A DNA stretch of 64,000 nt from a bacterium. Lineage in GTDB: Bacteria; Bacillota; Bacilli; Lactobacillales; Streptococcaceae. Numbering within the stretch: the first letter of the stretch is position 1; each line of letters begins with the position of its first letter. Under the pieces are notes generated by a model. The model searched no databases, was not told the origin of the DNA, and saw only the letters and a list, made by a program, of their open reading frames with translations. The translations under genes were made by a program, and so were the position numbers. Positions 36,813-45,528 of the stretch are shown here, piece after piece. The DNA lies in NCBI GenBank assembly GCA_905221435.1, contig CAJNDD010000005.1:1-64000 (forward strand), read 5' to 3'.

Positions 36813-39149
36813 ATGGATGAACTGAAATACAATTTGGAAGAAAGTTTAGCAGAGTTAGATCAGCTCTTTTACTTATCAGCCAAGGAGACAGATAAGACTG
36901 CCTGCGAAGCTCTAGCAGAAAAAGCAAGAATAATTTATGAACAATACCCTGAATCAGAAGAGATTGCTTTGCGGTATGCAATAACTTTACTGATTTTATC
37001 AAATAAGCAGACTGAGCTGAAGGAAATCGAAGCTACTGCTGAAAAATTAGAGAAATTGCAACAACAATTCCAGGAATCACATGATATAGCTTTGCAGTAT
37101 GCCGTGATTTTGGTCAATTTGTCAACCAAGCAGACTGGGTTGAAGGAACGGATGGCTACTGCTGAAAAATTAGAAAAATTACAGCAAAAATTCCAGGAAT
37201 CACATGATATAGCTTTGGAATATGCTAGAATTTTGGCTATTTTATCAACCAAGCAGACTGGGTTGAAGGAGCGGATGGCTACTGCTGAAAAATTAGAGAA
37301 ATTGCAACAACAATTCCAGGAATCACATGATATTGCAGAAGCATTTGCTGCTACTTTGCTCCTTTTATCATTCGAGCAGACTGGGTTGAAGGAACGGATG
37401 GCTACTGCTGAAAAATTAGAGAAATTGCAACAACAATTCCAGGAATCGCATGATTTAGCTTTGCACTATGCTAGAATTTTGGCTGTTTTATCAACCAAGC
37501 AGACTAGGTTGAAGGAACGGATGGCTACTGCTGAAAAATTAGAGAAATTGCAACAACAATTCCAGGAATCACATGATATTGCAGAAGCATTTGCTAAGAC
37601 TTTGCTCCTTTTATCAATCAAACAGACTGAATTGGAGACTACTGCTGAAAAATTAGAGAAATTGCAACAACAATTCCAGGAATCGCATGATATAACTTTG
37701 CAGTATGCCAGGTTTTTGTTCATTTTATCAACCAAGCAGACTGAATTAGAAGAATTGGAGACTACTGCTGAGAAATTGCAAGACTTGCAACAACAATTCC
37801 AAGAATCTGAAAAAATTGCTTTTTTATATAGTATATTATTAGCAAGCTTATTTAATCATCAAACGGAGTTAGATGAACGTCTTCAAACCACAAAAATAAT
37901 TAAAAAACTCTATGAACAATTCTCCAAATTTATGATACAAAATTTTGATAATCTATTTTTTAGTAATGATAATGTTTGTGACAGTAAGAAGTACATGCTA
38001 TTCAACTTTATCCTAAGGGAAGGGCTTTTAAAGAATACTAAATATGCTATTTTACAAAAATGGACAGATCGTTATAAAGAAGACTCAAGTGAACTAAAGA
38101 ACTTGCTATCTATTTATCAACTTGTTCAAAAAATCAAGTATCAACTTGGGCTAAAATACGAAGATAAAAATCAGATGCTTAAATTCGGCCATTACACCAA
38201 GGGAAGCACTCTCCAAATTATGTTAGATCAAGAAGGGAATGATAAGAAGAATTTTTCAGTATCTGGAAAAACTCGCTTGTATAATGCTAATTATATGAAT
38301 GATCCTGAAGAAGGAATCGTCATAGAACAGATATTGGGCTTAGATAGACGAGATGTTTTGGAACCAAGCTCATGGTTTTTAATGAGTTTTACAAACAAAA
38401 CGGATGATTTGGCCATGTGGTCCCAGTATGGTGATGATGCCAAAGGTGTTTGTCTGGTACTTCGAGAAGATGATTTTTCTAGATTTACTTCCTTCAATGA
38501 TGTTTCTTGGCGTCAAGAAAAAAACTTTTTAGAATTCTCTGATAAGATGTATTTACTGAAATCTGAATTAAATAGCGGTTTTGAAAAATCTATCTTTCGG
38601 AGTGAAAGTGAAAACTCAGTCGATACTGTTAATGATGAAGGAACTGAACCGAATTCTGCAGAAAAAGATAGTGATTCAAAAGGGAATTGTGATTATCTCT
38701 ACCGAATTGCCTATGTTAAGCATATAGAGGAAAATTTAAAACTAGAACAAACTGAACTATTTGAGAAGTCGGAAATAGAAGAATTAGAAAAATTGTTGAA
38801 TAGTTTAAAAGAAAAACTAGATATCGGTTCAAAAATTACGGAGGAGAACTATCAAAATGCTATTGCTGAATGTATCGAAGAAATTCGTTACTTGTTTAAA
38901 TCTGTAGATTATAAATATGAAAATGAACTGCGTATCTTACGCTATGCTAATCTAGACCCAAGTAATAAGGAAATCAAAATTGACAAAACCTCTGGAGTAG
39001 GTAAACTTTATATAGAACGAAAAAATTCAATTCAAATCGGTGAAGTCATTTTCGGTCCCAAGTTTCCGAATCCTGAATACGTAACTCCTCTATTAAAACT
39101 TTTAGATAAGGAAATTAAGTATAAGAAATCTACGATAAAATTTAGATAA
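36813..39149 (+). CDS. Helical-repeat protein with C-terminal DUF2971 domain
   Basis: The 778-aa soluble protein starts at ATG 36813 (GAGG nine bases upstream). Residues about 25-340 form a solenoid of two-helix units related to TPRs. Seven copies of a 41-residue unit (TAEKLEKLQQQFQESHDIAL..YA.IL..LSTKQT.LKERMA) start at residue 75, with weaker units before and after. Residues about 460-778 match DUF2971: HYTKGSTLQIML, RLYNANYMNDPEEG, LAMWSQYGDDAKGVCL and YENELRILRYA. An acidic insert at about 595-630 splits the domain. DUF2971 proteins are often found among accessory or defence genes, but no activity is established. The gene is AT-richer than its neighbours and sits alone. Confidence 0.8.
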   Translation: MDELKYNLEESLAELDQLFYLSAKETDKTACEALAEKARIIYEQYPESEEIALRYAITLLILSNKQTELKEIEATAEKLEKLQQQFQESHDIALQYAVILVNLSTKQTGLKERMATAEKLEKLQQKFQESHDIALEYARILAILSTKQTGLKERMATAEKLEKLQQQFQESHDIAEAFAATLLLLSFEQTGLKERMATAEKLEKLQQQFQESHDLALHYARILAVLSTKQTRLKERMATAEKLEKLQQQFQESHDIAEAFAKTLLLLSIKQTELETTAEKLEKLQQQFQESHDITLQYARFLFILSTKQTELEELETTAEKLQDLQQQFQESEKIAFLYSILLASLFNHQTELDERLQTTKIIKKLYEQFSKFMIQNFDNLFFSNDNVCDSKKYMLFNFILREGLLKNTKYAILQKWTDRYKEDSSELKNLLSIYQLVQKIKYQLGLKYEDKNQMLKFGHYTKGSTLQIMLDQEGNDKKNFSVSGKTRLYNANYMNDPEEGIVIEQILGLDRRDVLEPSSWFLMSFTNKTDDLAMWSQYGDDAKGVCLVLREDDFSRFTSFNDVSWRQEKNFLEFSDKMYLLKSELNSGFEKSIFRSESENSVDTVNDEGTEPNSAEKDSDSKGNCDYLYRIAYVKHIEENLKLEQTELFEKSEIEELEKLLNSLKEKLDIGSKITEENYQNAIAECIEEIRYLFKSVDYKYENELRILRYANLDPSNKEIKIDKTSGVGKLYIERKNSIQIGEVIFGPKFPNPEYVTPLLKLLDKEIKYKKSTIKFR
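37035..37880 (+). repeat. Seven near-identical 123-bp in-frame repeats in the DUF2971 gene
   Basis: The shared block actgctgaaaaattagagaa begins at 37035, 37158, 37281, 37404 and 37527 (exact 123-bp steps), then 37641 (114-bp step, three codons lost), with a diverged copy at 37764. Over 50 bases are almost identical between copies, so copy number can change by slippage or recombination without loss of frame. Confidence 0.92.
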
Positions 39150-39169
39150 AGTCTGACAACATCCTCTAA

Positions 39170-39197
39170 ACTTCTAGTTTTTACTAGGAGTCTTTTT
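39170..39197 (+). terminator. Terminator after the DUF2971 gene
   Basis: ACTTCTAGT (39170-39178) pairs with ACTAGGAGT (39183-39191, one G-U), followed by CTTTTT. Confidence 0.8.
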
Positions 39198-39285
39198 ATA
39201 TATAAAATTTTTACACATATTTCTTGACAGGGCTTTCAACTTGAGATACAATATATTTGAAAAGAGTATATATAAAATTTTTACA
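39197..39285 (+). promoter_or_regulatory. Promoter of the padR operon flanked by two identical 19-bp repeats
   Basis: TTGACA (39224-39229), 17 bases, TACAAT (39247-39252) is a near-ideal promoter. The 19-mer tatatataaaatttttaca occurs at 39197-39215 (just upstream of -35) and again at 39267-39285 (just after the predicted start, before the Shine-Dalgarno sequence). The placement suggests operators for the PadR protein encoded next. Confidence 0.7.
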
Positions 39286-39305
39286 TAATATAAAGGAGGT
39301 TTCCC

Positions 39306-39632
39306 ATGTACTTCCCAACATCCTCTGCCTTGATCGAGTTTCTCATCTTGGCTGTACTGGAGCAGGGGGATTCTTATGGTTATGAGATTAGCCAAACCAT
39401 TAAGCTCATCGCCAATATCAAAGAATCTACGCTCTATCCCATTCTCAAAAAATTGGAAGCCAGTGGCTTTCTGACCACCTACTCTAGAGAGTTTCAGGGA
39501 CGTATGCGCAAATACTACTCCTTGACCAATCAGGGCGTAGAGCAGCTCATTACTCTAAAGGAAGAGTGGACGCTCTATACCGACACCGTCAACGGCATCA
39601 TAGAAGGGAGTATCCGCCATGACAAGAACTGA
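39306..39632 (+). CDS. PadR-family transcriptional regulator
   Basis: The 108-aa protein has the PadR winged-helix signature (LIEFLILAVLEQGDSYGYEI, ESTLYPILKKLEASGFL, RKYYSLTNQG). It has AAAGGAGG upstream and overlaps the next gene by 14 bases. PadR followed by DUF1700 and DUF4097 genes is a common Firmicutes unit; the regulator usually represses its own operon and releases under envelope stress or drug binding. Confidence 0.92.
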   Translation: MYFPTSSALIEFLILAVLEQGDSYGYEISQTIKLIANIKESTLYPILKKLEASGFLTTYSREFQGRMRKYYSLTNQGVEQLITLKEEWTLYTDTVNGIIEGSIRHDKN

Positions 39633-40212
39633 CTATCTGACTCAGTTAGAAACCTATCTCCATAAACTGCCTGAAGCTGACCGCATCGAAGCCATGGACT
39701 ACTTTAAGGAACTATTTGACGATGCAGGTACAGAGGGTGAAGAGGAGCTCATCGCCAGTCTGGGAACTCCAAAAGAAGCAGCTCATGATGTCCTCTCTAA
39801 CCTCCTCGACAAGAAAGTCAATGAGGCACCCGCTCAAAAGAATGATCGCCAACTCCTACACATTGCCCTCTTGGCCTTACTAGCAGCCCCTATCGGCATT
39901 CCTGTTGGAATTGCAATTATCTTAACCATTATCGGGCTTTTTATCGCGGCTATCTCCGTTATTCTAGCCTTTTTCACCGTTTCGGTAACGGGAATCCTGC
40001 TGGGCGGACTCTTTATCGTAGAAAGTTTTAGCGTCCTAGTCGAAGCCAAATCTGCCTTTATCTTAATTTTCGGAGCAGGTTTGCTTGCTATCGGTGCTTC
40101 TTCTCTTGTTCTACTAGGCATCTCCTATGTAGCTCGTTTCTTTGGTCTTCTGGTCGTCCGCTTGGTGCAATGGATTCTAAAAAAAGGAAAGAGAGGTGAC
40201 AGACATGCGTAA
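39619..40212 (+). CDS. DUF1700 (HAAS-type) membrane protein
   Basis: The 197-aa protein has an N-terminal HAAS-like helical domain (residues 1-65: LETYLHKLPEADRIEAMDYFKELFDD, ASLGTPKEAAHDVL) followed by four membrane segments and a basic end. Proteins of this family accompany PadR regulators and are thought to sense or respond to the envelope state. It overlaps both neighbours. Confidence 0.88.
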   Translation: MTRTDYLTQLETYLHKLPEADRIEAMDYFKELFDDAGTEGEEELIASLGTPKEAAHDVLSNLLDKKVNEAPAQKNDRQLLHIALLALLAAPIGIPVGIAIILTIIGLFIAAISVILAFFTVSVTGILLGGLFIVESFSVLVEAKSAFILIFGAGLLAIGASSLVLLGISYVARFFGLLVVRLVQWILKKGKRGDRHA

Positions 40213-41137
40213 ATTGACGAAAGGATTTCTCATTTTTGGTGTGATTGCTACTATTCTTGGTTTTATCATGATAGTTACAGGCGCTCAGTCCAATGGTATT
40301 CAAAGTTTGCTTGCCATGTCAAAAGATCCCATCTATGATAATCGTGTCGAAGAAGTGACCTTTGGAAGTGAAGTGGAAAAACTTGATTTGACCCTTGAGG
40401 AACACAGCCTGACCATCACAGAGTCTGTAGATGACAAGATCCACATCAGCTATCATCCCTCCGTGTCTGGTCGTCACGATCTGACTACTGGCATGAGTGA
40501 CAAAACACTGAGTATCACTGACAAACAAGCCTCCCAACATCGTTTTCTCGGCTCAGGAATCGAAGGCCTTCTTCGTATTGCCAGCAGTTATTCTCACCGT
40601 TTTGACGAAGTCGTTCTCTCCCTCCCTAAAGGAAGAACTCTGAAAGCTATCAATGTCTCAGCCAATCGTGGACAGACCACTATCATAAATGCTAGCCTTG
40701 AAAATGCGACCCTCAATACAAACGGCTATCTCCTCCGAATCGAAGGAAGTCGTATCAAAAACAGCAAATTCACAACGCCCAATATCATCAATATCTTTAA
40801 AACAGAACTGACAGATAGTCAGGTCAAGACAGAAGGGGGACACATCTATGCTGAAAATATCAAGGTCCACGGCAAGGTTGAGTTAGACTCTCATAACGAC
40901 CTAACACTCTTTCTTTCTAAGACAGAATTCGATCGTATCAATTTAGACATTTCTTCTAAGCATGGCGGTATTTATCGTAAAGCATACAGAGAACACCCTA
41001 GACAAAAAGACAATGAACTTGCCAACCCCTACAAGACAGACAAAGCAGATGTTAAGGATATACTCATTATAAAAGCCAACCAGGATATCTACCTACCCAA
41101 GGAAGAAGAATACTCTGCTCCACCTAGAAACCATTGA
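40205..41137 (+). CDS. DUF4097 family membrane-anchored beta-helix protein
   Basis: The 310-aa protein is read from ATG 40205, preceded by GAGGTG. One N-terminal membrane helix (about 6-28) is followed by a DUF4097-type repetitive beta domain (RGQTTIINASLENATLNTNG, IYAENIKVHGKVELDSHNDL). DUF4097 is also found in LiaX of enterococci, which senses antimicrobial peptides, so an envelope-stress role is plausible. Third gene of the padR unit. Confidence 0.87.
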   Translation: MRKLTKGFLIFGVIATILGFIMIVTGAQSNGIQSLLAMSKDPIYDNRVEEVTFGSEVEKLDLTLEEHSLTITESVDDKIHISYHPSVSGRHDLTTGMSDKTLSITDKQASQHRFLGSGIEGLLRIASSYSHRFDEVVLSLPKGRTLKAINVSANRGQTTIINASLENATLNTNGYLLRIEGSRIKNSKFTTPNIINIFKTELTDSQVKTEGGHIYAENIKVHGKVELDSHNDLTLFLSKTEFDRINLDISSKHGGIYRKAYREHPRQKDNELANPYKTDKADVKDILIIKANQDIYLPKEEEYSAPPRNH

Positions 41138-41162
41138 CAAAAACGCTTTCATCTGCTAGTCT
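41134..41162 (+). promoter_or_regulatory. Possible internal promoter overlapping the DUF4097 stop codon
   Basis: TTGACA (41134-41139), 17 bases, TAGTCT (41157-41162). Could give separate expression of the last gene of the unit. Confidence 0.5.
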
Positions 41163-41199
41163 AAAAGTAGAAAACAACCATAAAAAAGGAGGTTCCATC

Positions 41200-42162
41200 A
41201 TGACACAAGAATGGTTTGAAAGTGCTGATCTTGAAAAGAAATCACCTCAGACAAAATCGGAAATCCAGCCCAACGAGCCAGAGACTACGGAAACCGTGGA
41301 AGCTGAACCACAAACAAGCGAAGAAACTCCTGTATCACCTAAAGAGCTGGAAACGCATGAGGAGGAAACTCCCGAAATAACTGAGGAAACCCAAACAGTG
41401 GAGCAGGAAGAAGGGAAAACTGAAGAAGAACACAAGCAAGAAAACCCTGCAAAAGAGAAAAGTATCCTCAGAAAGGCTTTAGAAAGCCCCTATATCCCAG
41501 ATATTGATCCTCGTAAAACAGCAAGATTCAAAGAAGAAATCGCACTATTTTGGGCTTGGCTGCTGGATGCTATCCAAGAACCAACTGCCAGCAAGACCAC
41601 AGATCAAAAGCATCGTTATAGTGTTTTTGCCCTGCTCACCCTGCTATCCTCGTTCAACCTTTTCTTTAGTATCTATCATATCAAGCACCTCTACTATGGC
41701 TATATGGCCTCTATTGCCAATAATTTACCTAACCAGCTCCCTCCTTTAGATCTCTTTGCTGGACTCTCCATCTTGGTCGCTAGCGCTCTATTTTACTTTT
41801 CTATCATTTTGGGAGGCTTTACTGTCCGACGTGTACTGGACCAGGAGAGCGACTTCACATTCCAAGAAGCTTGCGATCGTTACAGCCGACTCTTTGCTAT
41901 CCCGCTTGTCTTAACAGCTCTAGCAAGTTTCTTTGCACTCTTTGGTGGCTTGCGATTTGCTGGCATCCTCACTCTTCTAAGCATGGCCATCTTTGCCCTT
42001 GGAAATCTCTTTGTGATTAGCAAGCCAAGTAAGACCAATAGCCTCGACCCATTTTATCGTTTCTTACTAGCTGTCTTACTTGATGGCGCCATTCTCTTAC
42101 CATTTTTCATTGCAGAGCTCGCGCTGACAGTTGACTACCTTCGCATCCTGACCTTCTTTTAA
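41200..42162 (+). CDS. Membrane protein with acidic Glu/Thr/Pro-rich N-terminal region
   Basis: The 320-aa protein starts at ATG 41200, with AAAAGGAGG upstream. Residues about 10-100 are low-complexity and strongly acidic. Residues about 150-320 hold five to six membrane segments separated by short loops (TVRRVLDQESDFTFQEACDRYSRL between them). I do not recognise the family. It is the fourth gene of the PadR unit and probably belongs to the same envelope response. Confidence 0.8.
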   Translation: MTQEWFESADLEKKSPQTKSEIQPNEPETTETVEAEPQTSEETPVSPKELETHEEETPEITEETQTVEQEEGKTEEEHKQENPAKEKSILRKALESPYIPDIDPRKTARFKEEIALFWAWLLDAIQEPTASKTTDQKHRYSVFALLTLLSSFNLFFSIYHIKHLYYGYMASIANNLPNQLPPLDLFAGLSILVASALFYFSIILGGFTVRRVLDQESDFTFQEACDRYSRLFAIPLVLTALASFFALFGGLRFAGILTLLSMAIFALGNLFVISKPSKTNSLDPFYRFLLAVLLDGAILLPFFIAELALTVDYLRILTFF

Positions 42163-42164
42163 CC

Positions 42165-42199
42165 AAAATCCCTGCCATTTGTTAATGACAGGGATTTTT
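42165..42199. terminator. Terminator of the padR unit
   Basis: Perfect 10-bp stem AAAATCCCTG/CAGGGATTTT (42165-42174 with 42189-42198), three bases after the stop codon, with T-runs on both strands. It can also serve the convergent DUF4299 gene. Confidence 0.88.
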
Positions 42200-42223
42200 A
42201 TTCTTACTCTTTTTTAACCGTGT

Positions 42224-43075
42224 CTACTTGACGGCTGCCAATTCCTCAAAATCTTTTCCCAAGATGGCTTGTACTTCTAGTTGATTGGCATCTAGTTGGT
42301 GGTAAAATGCTGTTGGTAGTGACTCTAGGAATTTTGCATAGTCCAAGCGAGCGATGGCTTCATAGTCTTCTGCTTTTGAGCCATCATCAGAAATCTTCAC
42401 TAGGTCAATCTCCCAAACAAGTTCCTTGCCTGCCAGTTGCTCGGTATATGGAGCTGGTACAAAGGGTTCCTTTGGCAAAATCGTCTTGACTCCCTGGGCT
42501 AGGTGGTAGATACCGTGTACCTTGCCTTGAGCGTCTGGGTAAAATTTCACACTAGCAAGGTAGGCATCAGAGCCTTGAACCTTCTTGGCCAGCTCTTCAA
42601 AACGTGCCAATCCATCCTCAGTCAAAAAGCTCTCGAGGTAGTCCTTGTTGAGATAGATAGGGGACAAGATTCCTTGGCAATAGACTAAACGAACCGCTTT
42701 GTCAGATAGATAATGCTTGACCGTTTCTCGGAAATAAGCTTCAAATTCAAACCCTTCTACCACTTGCCCCAACTTGCTCGATAGGGCCTGGAGGAGAGCT
42801 TCTACAATCTCCCAGTCCGCTCTGGTAAGGAAGTCTGGAATCACCACTTGATAGCCTTTTCGACTATCCGCATAGTTCACTTTGAAGAGAAATTGCGACT
42901 TACCAACAACCCCACACTCCATGTATTCGAGACGATTGAGGGGCTGACGGAGATAGACCGCATCATAACTGTGTGACTCCAAGCCCTCCACCAAGGCTAA
43001 GATGGACTTGGCAGTCAAGACCTCCTGTTGTCCTAGAATGCTTTCTTTATTTGGGATAAAAAATGTTTTCACCAT
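42224..43075 (-). CDS. DUF4299 family protein
   Basis: The 283-aa soluble protein begins MVKTFFIPNKESILGQQEVL and contains RQPLNRLEYMECGVVGKSQFLFKV. It resembles the streptococcal DUF4299 family next to trhO in pneumococcus. No catalytic motif or signal is visible and no function is known. The start has GGAGG nearby (rc of cctcc at 43082). Confidence 0.75.
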   Translation of the reverse strand: MVKTFFIPNKESILGQQEVLTAKSILALVEGLESHSYDAVYLRQPLNRLEYMECGVVGKSQFLFKVNYADSRKGYQVVIPDFLTRADWEIVEALLQALSSKLGQVVEGFEFEAYFRETVKHYLSDKAVRLVYCQGILSPIYLNKDYLESFLTEDGLARFEELAKKVQGSDAYLASVKFYPDAQGKVHGIYHLAQGVKTILPKEPFVPAPYTEQLAGKELVWEIDLVKISDDGSKAEDYEAIARLDYAKFLESLPTAFYHQLDANQLEVQAILGKDFEELAAVK

Positions 43076-43165
43076 AACTGGCCTCCTTTGAAATCGTTTA
43101 CATACAGTATACCCTATTTTCCTGAAAGATACAGAAACAAACTTTAGATTTTTAGATAAAAAGCA

Positions 43166-43195
43166 TAGAAAAACAGCCCCTGAAGGCTGTTTGCT
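43166..43195 (-). terminator. Terminator after trhO
   Basis: AAACAGCC/GGCTGTTT (43171-43178 with 43185-43192), with a T-rich tail on the minus strand, right at the trhO stop codon. Confidence 0.85.
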
Positions 43196-44182
43196 TTATA
43201 CTGTAGCGACTTGATCCAAGCTTTCACCGATAGCGGCTAGGCGCTCGACAACTTCTGCTTGTGTCAATTCATTTTCTGAAACATAGCGGTTTCGTGGGTG
43301 AACACGGCACTCGTGTGAGCATCCACGAAGGTACTTGTCTTCATTTTCTTCTGATGTTAGGATACGACGGTTACAGAAGGGATTTCCACAGTTGACATAA
43401 CGTTCACATGGTGTTCCATCAAACCAGTCTTTCCCTACGATGGTTGGGTTGACATGGTTGACATCGACTGCGATACGCTCGTCAAAGACGTACATTTTCC
43501 CATCCCAAAGCTCACCTTGAACTTCTGGGTCTTTACCATAAGTTGCGATTCCTCCGTGCAATTGGCCGACATCTTTGTAGCCTTCACGAACCATCCAACC
43601 TGAGAATTTCTCACAGCGAACGCCACCTGTACAGTAAACCACAACACGCTTGTCCATGAATTTCTCCTTGTTGTCACGGACCCATTGTGGCAACTCACGG
43701 AAGTTGCGGATGTCTGGGCGAATAGCTCCGCGGAAGTGTCCTAGGTCGTACTCGTAATCGTTACGTGTGTCAAGAACCACTGTATCTTCGTCAAGAAGGG
43801 CTTCTTTGAACTCTTTTGGAGACAAGTAAGCGCCTGTAGTTTCAAGTGGGTTGATGTCGTTGTCGAAGTCGTTGTCTTCCAAACCAAGGTGGACAATCTC
43901 TTTCTTGTAGCGAACAAACATCTTCTTGAAGGCTTGTTCACTTTCTTCGTCAATCTTGAACCAGAGGTCTTCCATTCCTGGGAGGCTGTGAACGTAGTCC
44001 ATGTATTTTTGAGTTGTTTCGTAGTCACCTGAAACAGTCCCATTAATCCCCTCGTCAGCGACTAGGATACGACCTTTAAGACCGATTGATTTACAGAAAG
44101 CCAAGTGATCTGCCGCAAATTGCTCTGCGTTTTCAATTGGAGTATAAAGGTAGTAAAGTAAGACACGAATATCTTTTGCCAT
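43196..44182 (-). CDS. trhO: tRNA uridine(34) 5-hydroxylase, rhodanese family
   Basis: The 328-aa protein has an N-terminal YceA domain ([20 protein letters not shown]), a rhodanese domain with the active loop [14 protein letters not shown] (Cys near residue 178), and a C-terminal Cys-rich region ([23 protein letters not shown]). TrhO oxygen-dependently hydroxylates U34 of tRNAs. Start ATG 44182 gives the family N-terminus [11 protein letters not shown]; the upstream in-frame ATG at 44227 is unlikely. Confidence 0.93.
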   Translation of the reverse strand: MAKDIRVLLYYLYTPIENAEQFAADHLAFCKSIGLKGRILVADEGINGTVSGDYETTQKYMDYVHSLPGMEDLWFKIDEESEQAFKKMFVRYKKEIVHLGLEDNDFDNDINPLETTGAYLSPKEFKEALLDEDTVVLDTRNDYEYDLGHFRGAIRPDIRNFRELPQWVRDNKEKFMDKRVVVYCTGGVRCEKFSGWMVREGYKDVGQLHGGIATYGKDPEVQGELWDGKMYVFDERIAVDVNHVNPTIVGKDWFDGTPCERYVNCGNPFCNRRILTSEENEDKYLRGCSHECRVHPRNRYVSENELTQAEVVERLAAIGESLDQVATV

Positions 44183-44238
44183 AAGATTTGTTCTCTTTTC
44201 TATTCTTAAATTTTCAGAATTTTTCATTCAACTATACT

Positions 44239-44267
44239 AGTATACCCACTTGGGAAAACGAATGCAA
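44239..44267 (-). promoter_or_regulatory. Promoter of trhO
   Basis: TTGCAT (44262-44267), 17 bases, TATACT (44239-44244). Confidence 0.6.
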
Positions 44268-44313
44268 TTTATTTGACCGGAAATTGTAGAGGGAGACCTG
44301 CAACTGCACTTCA

Positions 44314-44610
44314 TCAGTAACCATACCGAATCGCAGATAATTCTCTCAATTTTTTGATTTGCTTAGCTTGACTTTCTGACAAACCCAGCTTATTGTCAAT
44401 CAACACACGTGAGATGTCAACGTTCATTTGGCTCAGAATAAATGGAGTAGAGGTCCCATCATCCTCTAATCGTTTTTTATAAATCACTAACTGATTTTTC
44501 AAGGGCGTAAGTTGAGGCACATCCTTTATATCTTCCAATAGATAATCAATGATGGTCATCGCTTCACAACGTCTTTCACTTCCTCCAGCAAACCATTTTA
44601 ATGGTGTCAT
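44314..44610 (-). CDS. Bacteriocin immunity protein, enterocin A immunity family
   Basis: The 98-aa basic-acidic helical protein fits the EntA_Immun family: helices around YLLEDIKDV, LVIYKKRLED and MNVDISRVLIDNKLGLSESQAKQIKKLRELS, ending in IRYGY. ATG 44610 is preferred over 44616 because AGGAGG is nine bases upstream. Such proteins protect the cell from class II bacteriocins that target the mannose PTS. No bacteriocin gene with a double-glycine leader is visible nearby, so it may be an orphan immunity gene. Confidence 0.75.
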   Translation of the reverse strand: MTPLKWFAGGSERRCEAMTIIDYLLEDIKDVPQLTPLKNQLVIYKKRLEDDGTSTPFILSQMNVDISRVLIDNKLGLSESQAKQIKKLRELSAIRYGY

Positions 44611-44678
44611 ACTCATTTCCCTCCTGAAATTCGCTTATAAATTGAAAAACTATAATTCCTAACTCTCCAGCCAGTATT

Positions 44679-45368
44679 TTACCCAAACACCCTATGTAAA
44701 AAAGTCAGCAAAAATGGCAAGGTCGCTACAATATTATTGATCACATGCACCACATAGGATGGATAAATGCTCTTGGTATAACGGGTCAAACCAGCAAAAA
44801 TGATTCCAGATGTTGCAAAGACGAAGATATCTAACAGACTAGGAAAGCTTGAAAAATGAGGGAGAGCAAATAAAATAGAAGGAAGAAGCAAATCAAGAGC
44901 AAATCTCGAATCTTTAAAAAAGGCGTGTTGCAGTAATCCTCTATAGATTAACTCTTCCATCAGTGGAATCAGAAAGAACAGGGCTATATAGATACCTAGC
45001 TCTGCAAAGTTAGTCCCACTATAACCAATCAATACAGCCCAACCTTCAGCAGTTGACTGAACATGTTTAGCTGTCTGAACGTTAAAAGAGATCTGGAGCA
45101 CTACCACTAATACTGTCAAAATCGAATACCAAAGCCATTTTTTTCTTGGAATGCGAAAAAGATAGCCGTGCCCTGTCTTAACCAGAATCCAAATCATGAC
45201 TCCGATAAATAGCAAACTCAAGATATTTTGAATCCAGAAGAAATTGCCAATCTGGGAAGAAAATTGCCAATAGTTTTGGACAATAAGCGTCAGCTGAGAA
45301 AGGCCAAATACGAAAAATAGGTAAGAGAAGACCGCACTCATTTTGAAAAGAAGGCGATATTTTTTCAT
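44679..45368 (-). CDS. CPBP/CAAX family membrane protease (bacteriocin-immunity type)
   Basis: The 229-aa protein has about seven membrane segments and the motifs EELIYR (EExxxR), FALPH (FxxxH) and HVINN (HxxxN). It is 68 bases upstream of the immunity gene on the same strand. CPBP proteases such as PncO or SkkI contribute to bacteriocin self-immunity in streptococci and lactobacilli, which fits the pair. GAGG precedes the start. Confidence 0.85.
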   Translation of the reverse strand: MKKYRLLFKMSAVFSYLFFVFGLSQLTLIVQNYWQFSSQIGNFFWIQNILSLLFIGVMIWILVKTGHGYLFRIPRKKWLWYSILTVLVVVLQISFNVQTAKHVQSTAEGWAVLIGYSGTNFAELGIYIALFFLIPLMEELIYRGLLQHAFFKDSRFALDLLLPSILFALPHFSSFPSLLDIFVFATSGIIFAGLTRYTKSIYPSYVVHVINNIVATLPFLLTFLHRVFG

Positions 45369-45441
45369 AATAAATCCTCTATAGATGTATGTGTATCACA
45401 TCGCATAAACCCTCAGAACCACTGTTTTCATTTTTACATCC

Positions 45442-45484
45442 TAAAAATCACTACCTCCCCTAGAGAACTAAGGAAGGCAGTGAT
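45442..45484 (-). terminator. Terminator after the ABC importer operon
   Basis: ATCACTGCCTTCC pairs with GGAGGTAGTGAT (one mismatch, some G-U) across 45447-45458 and 45472-45484; TTTTTAGG follows on the minus strand. Confidence 0.75.
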
Positions 45485-45528
45485 CACATTTTTAGGAATT
45501 AGGAATGAATACACGAAATCAATCGTTC

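Noticed and set aside
37035-37880. Regular repeats that might suggest a CRISPR array
   Set aside because: The repeats are 123 bp, in frame, with no unique spacers and no cas genes; they encode a helical solenoid.
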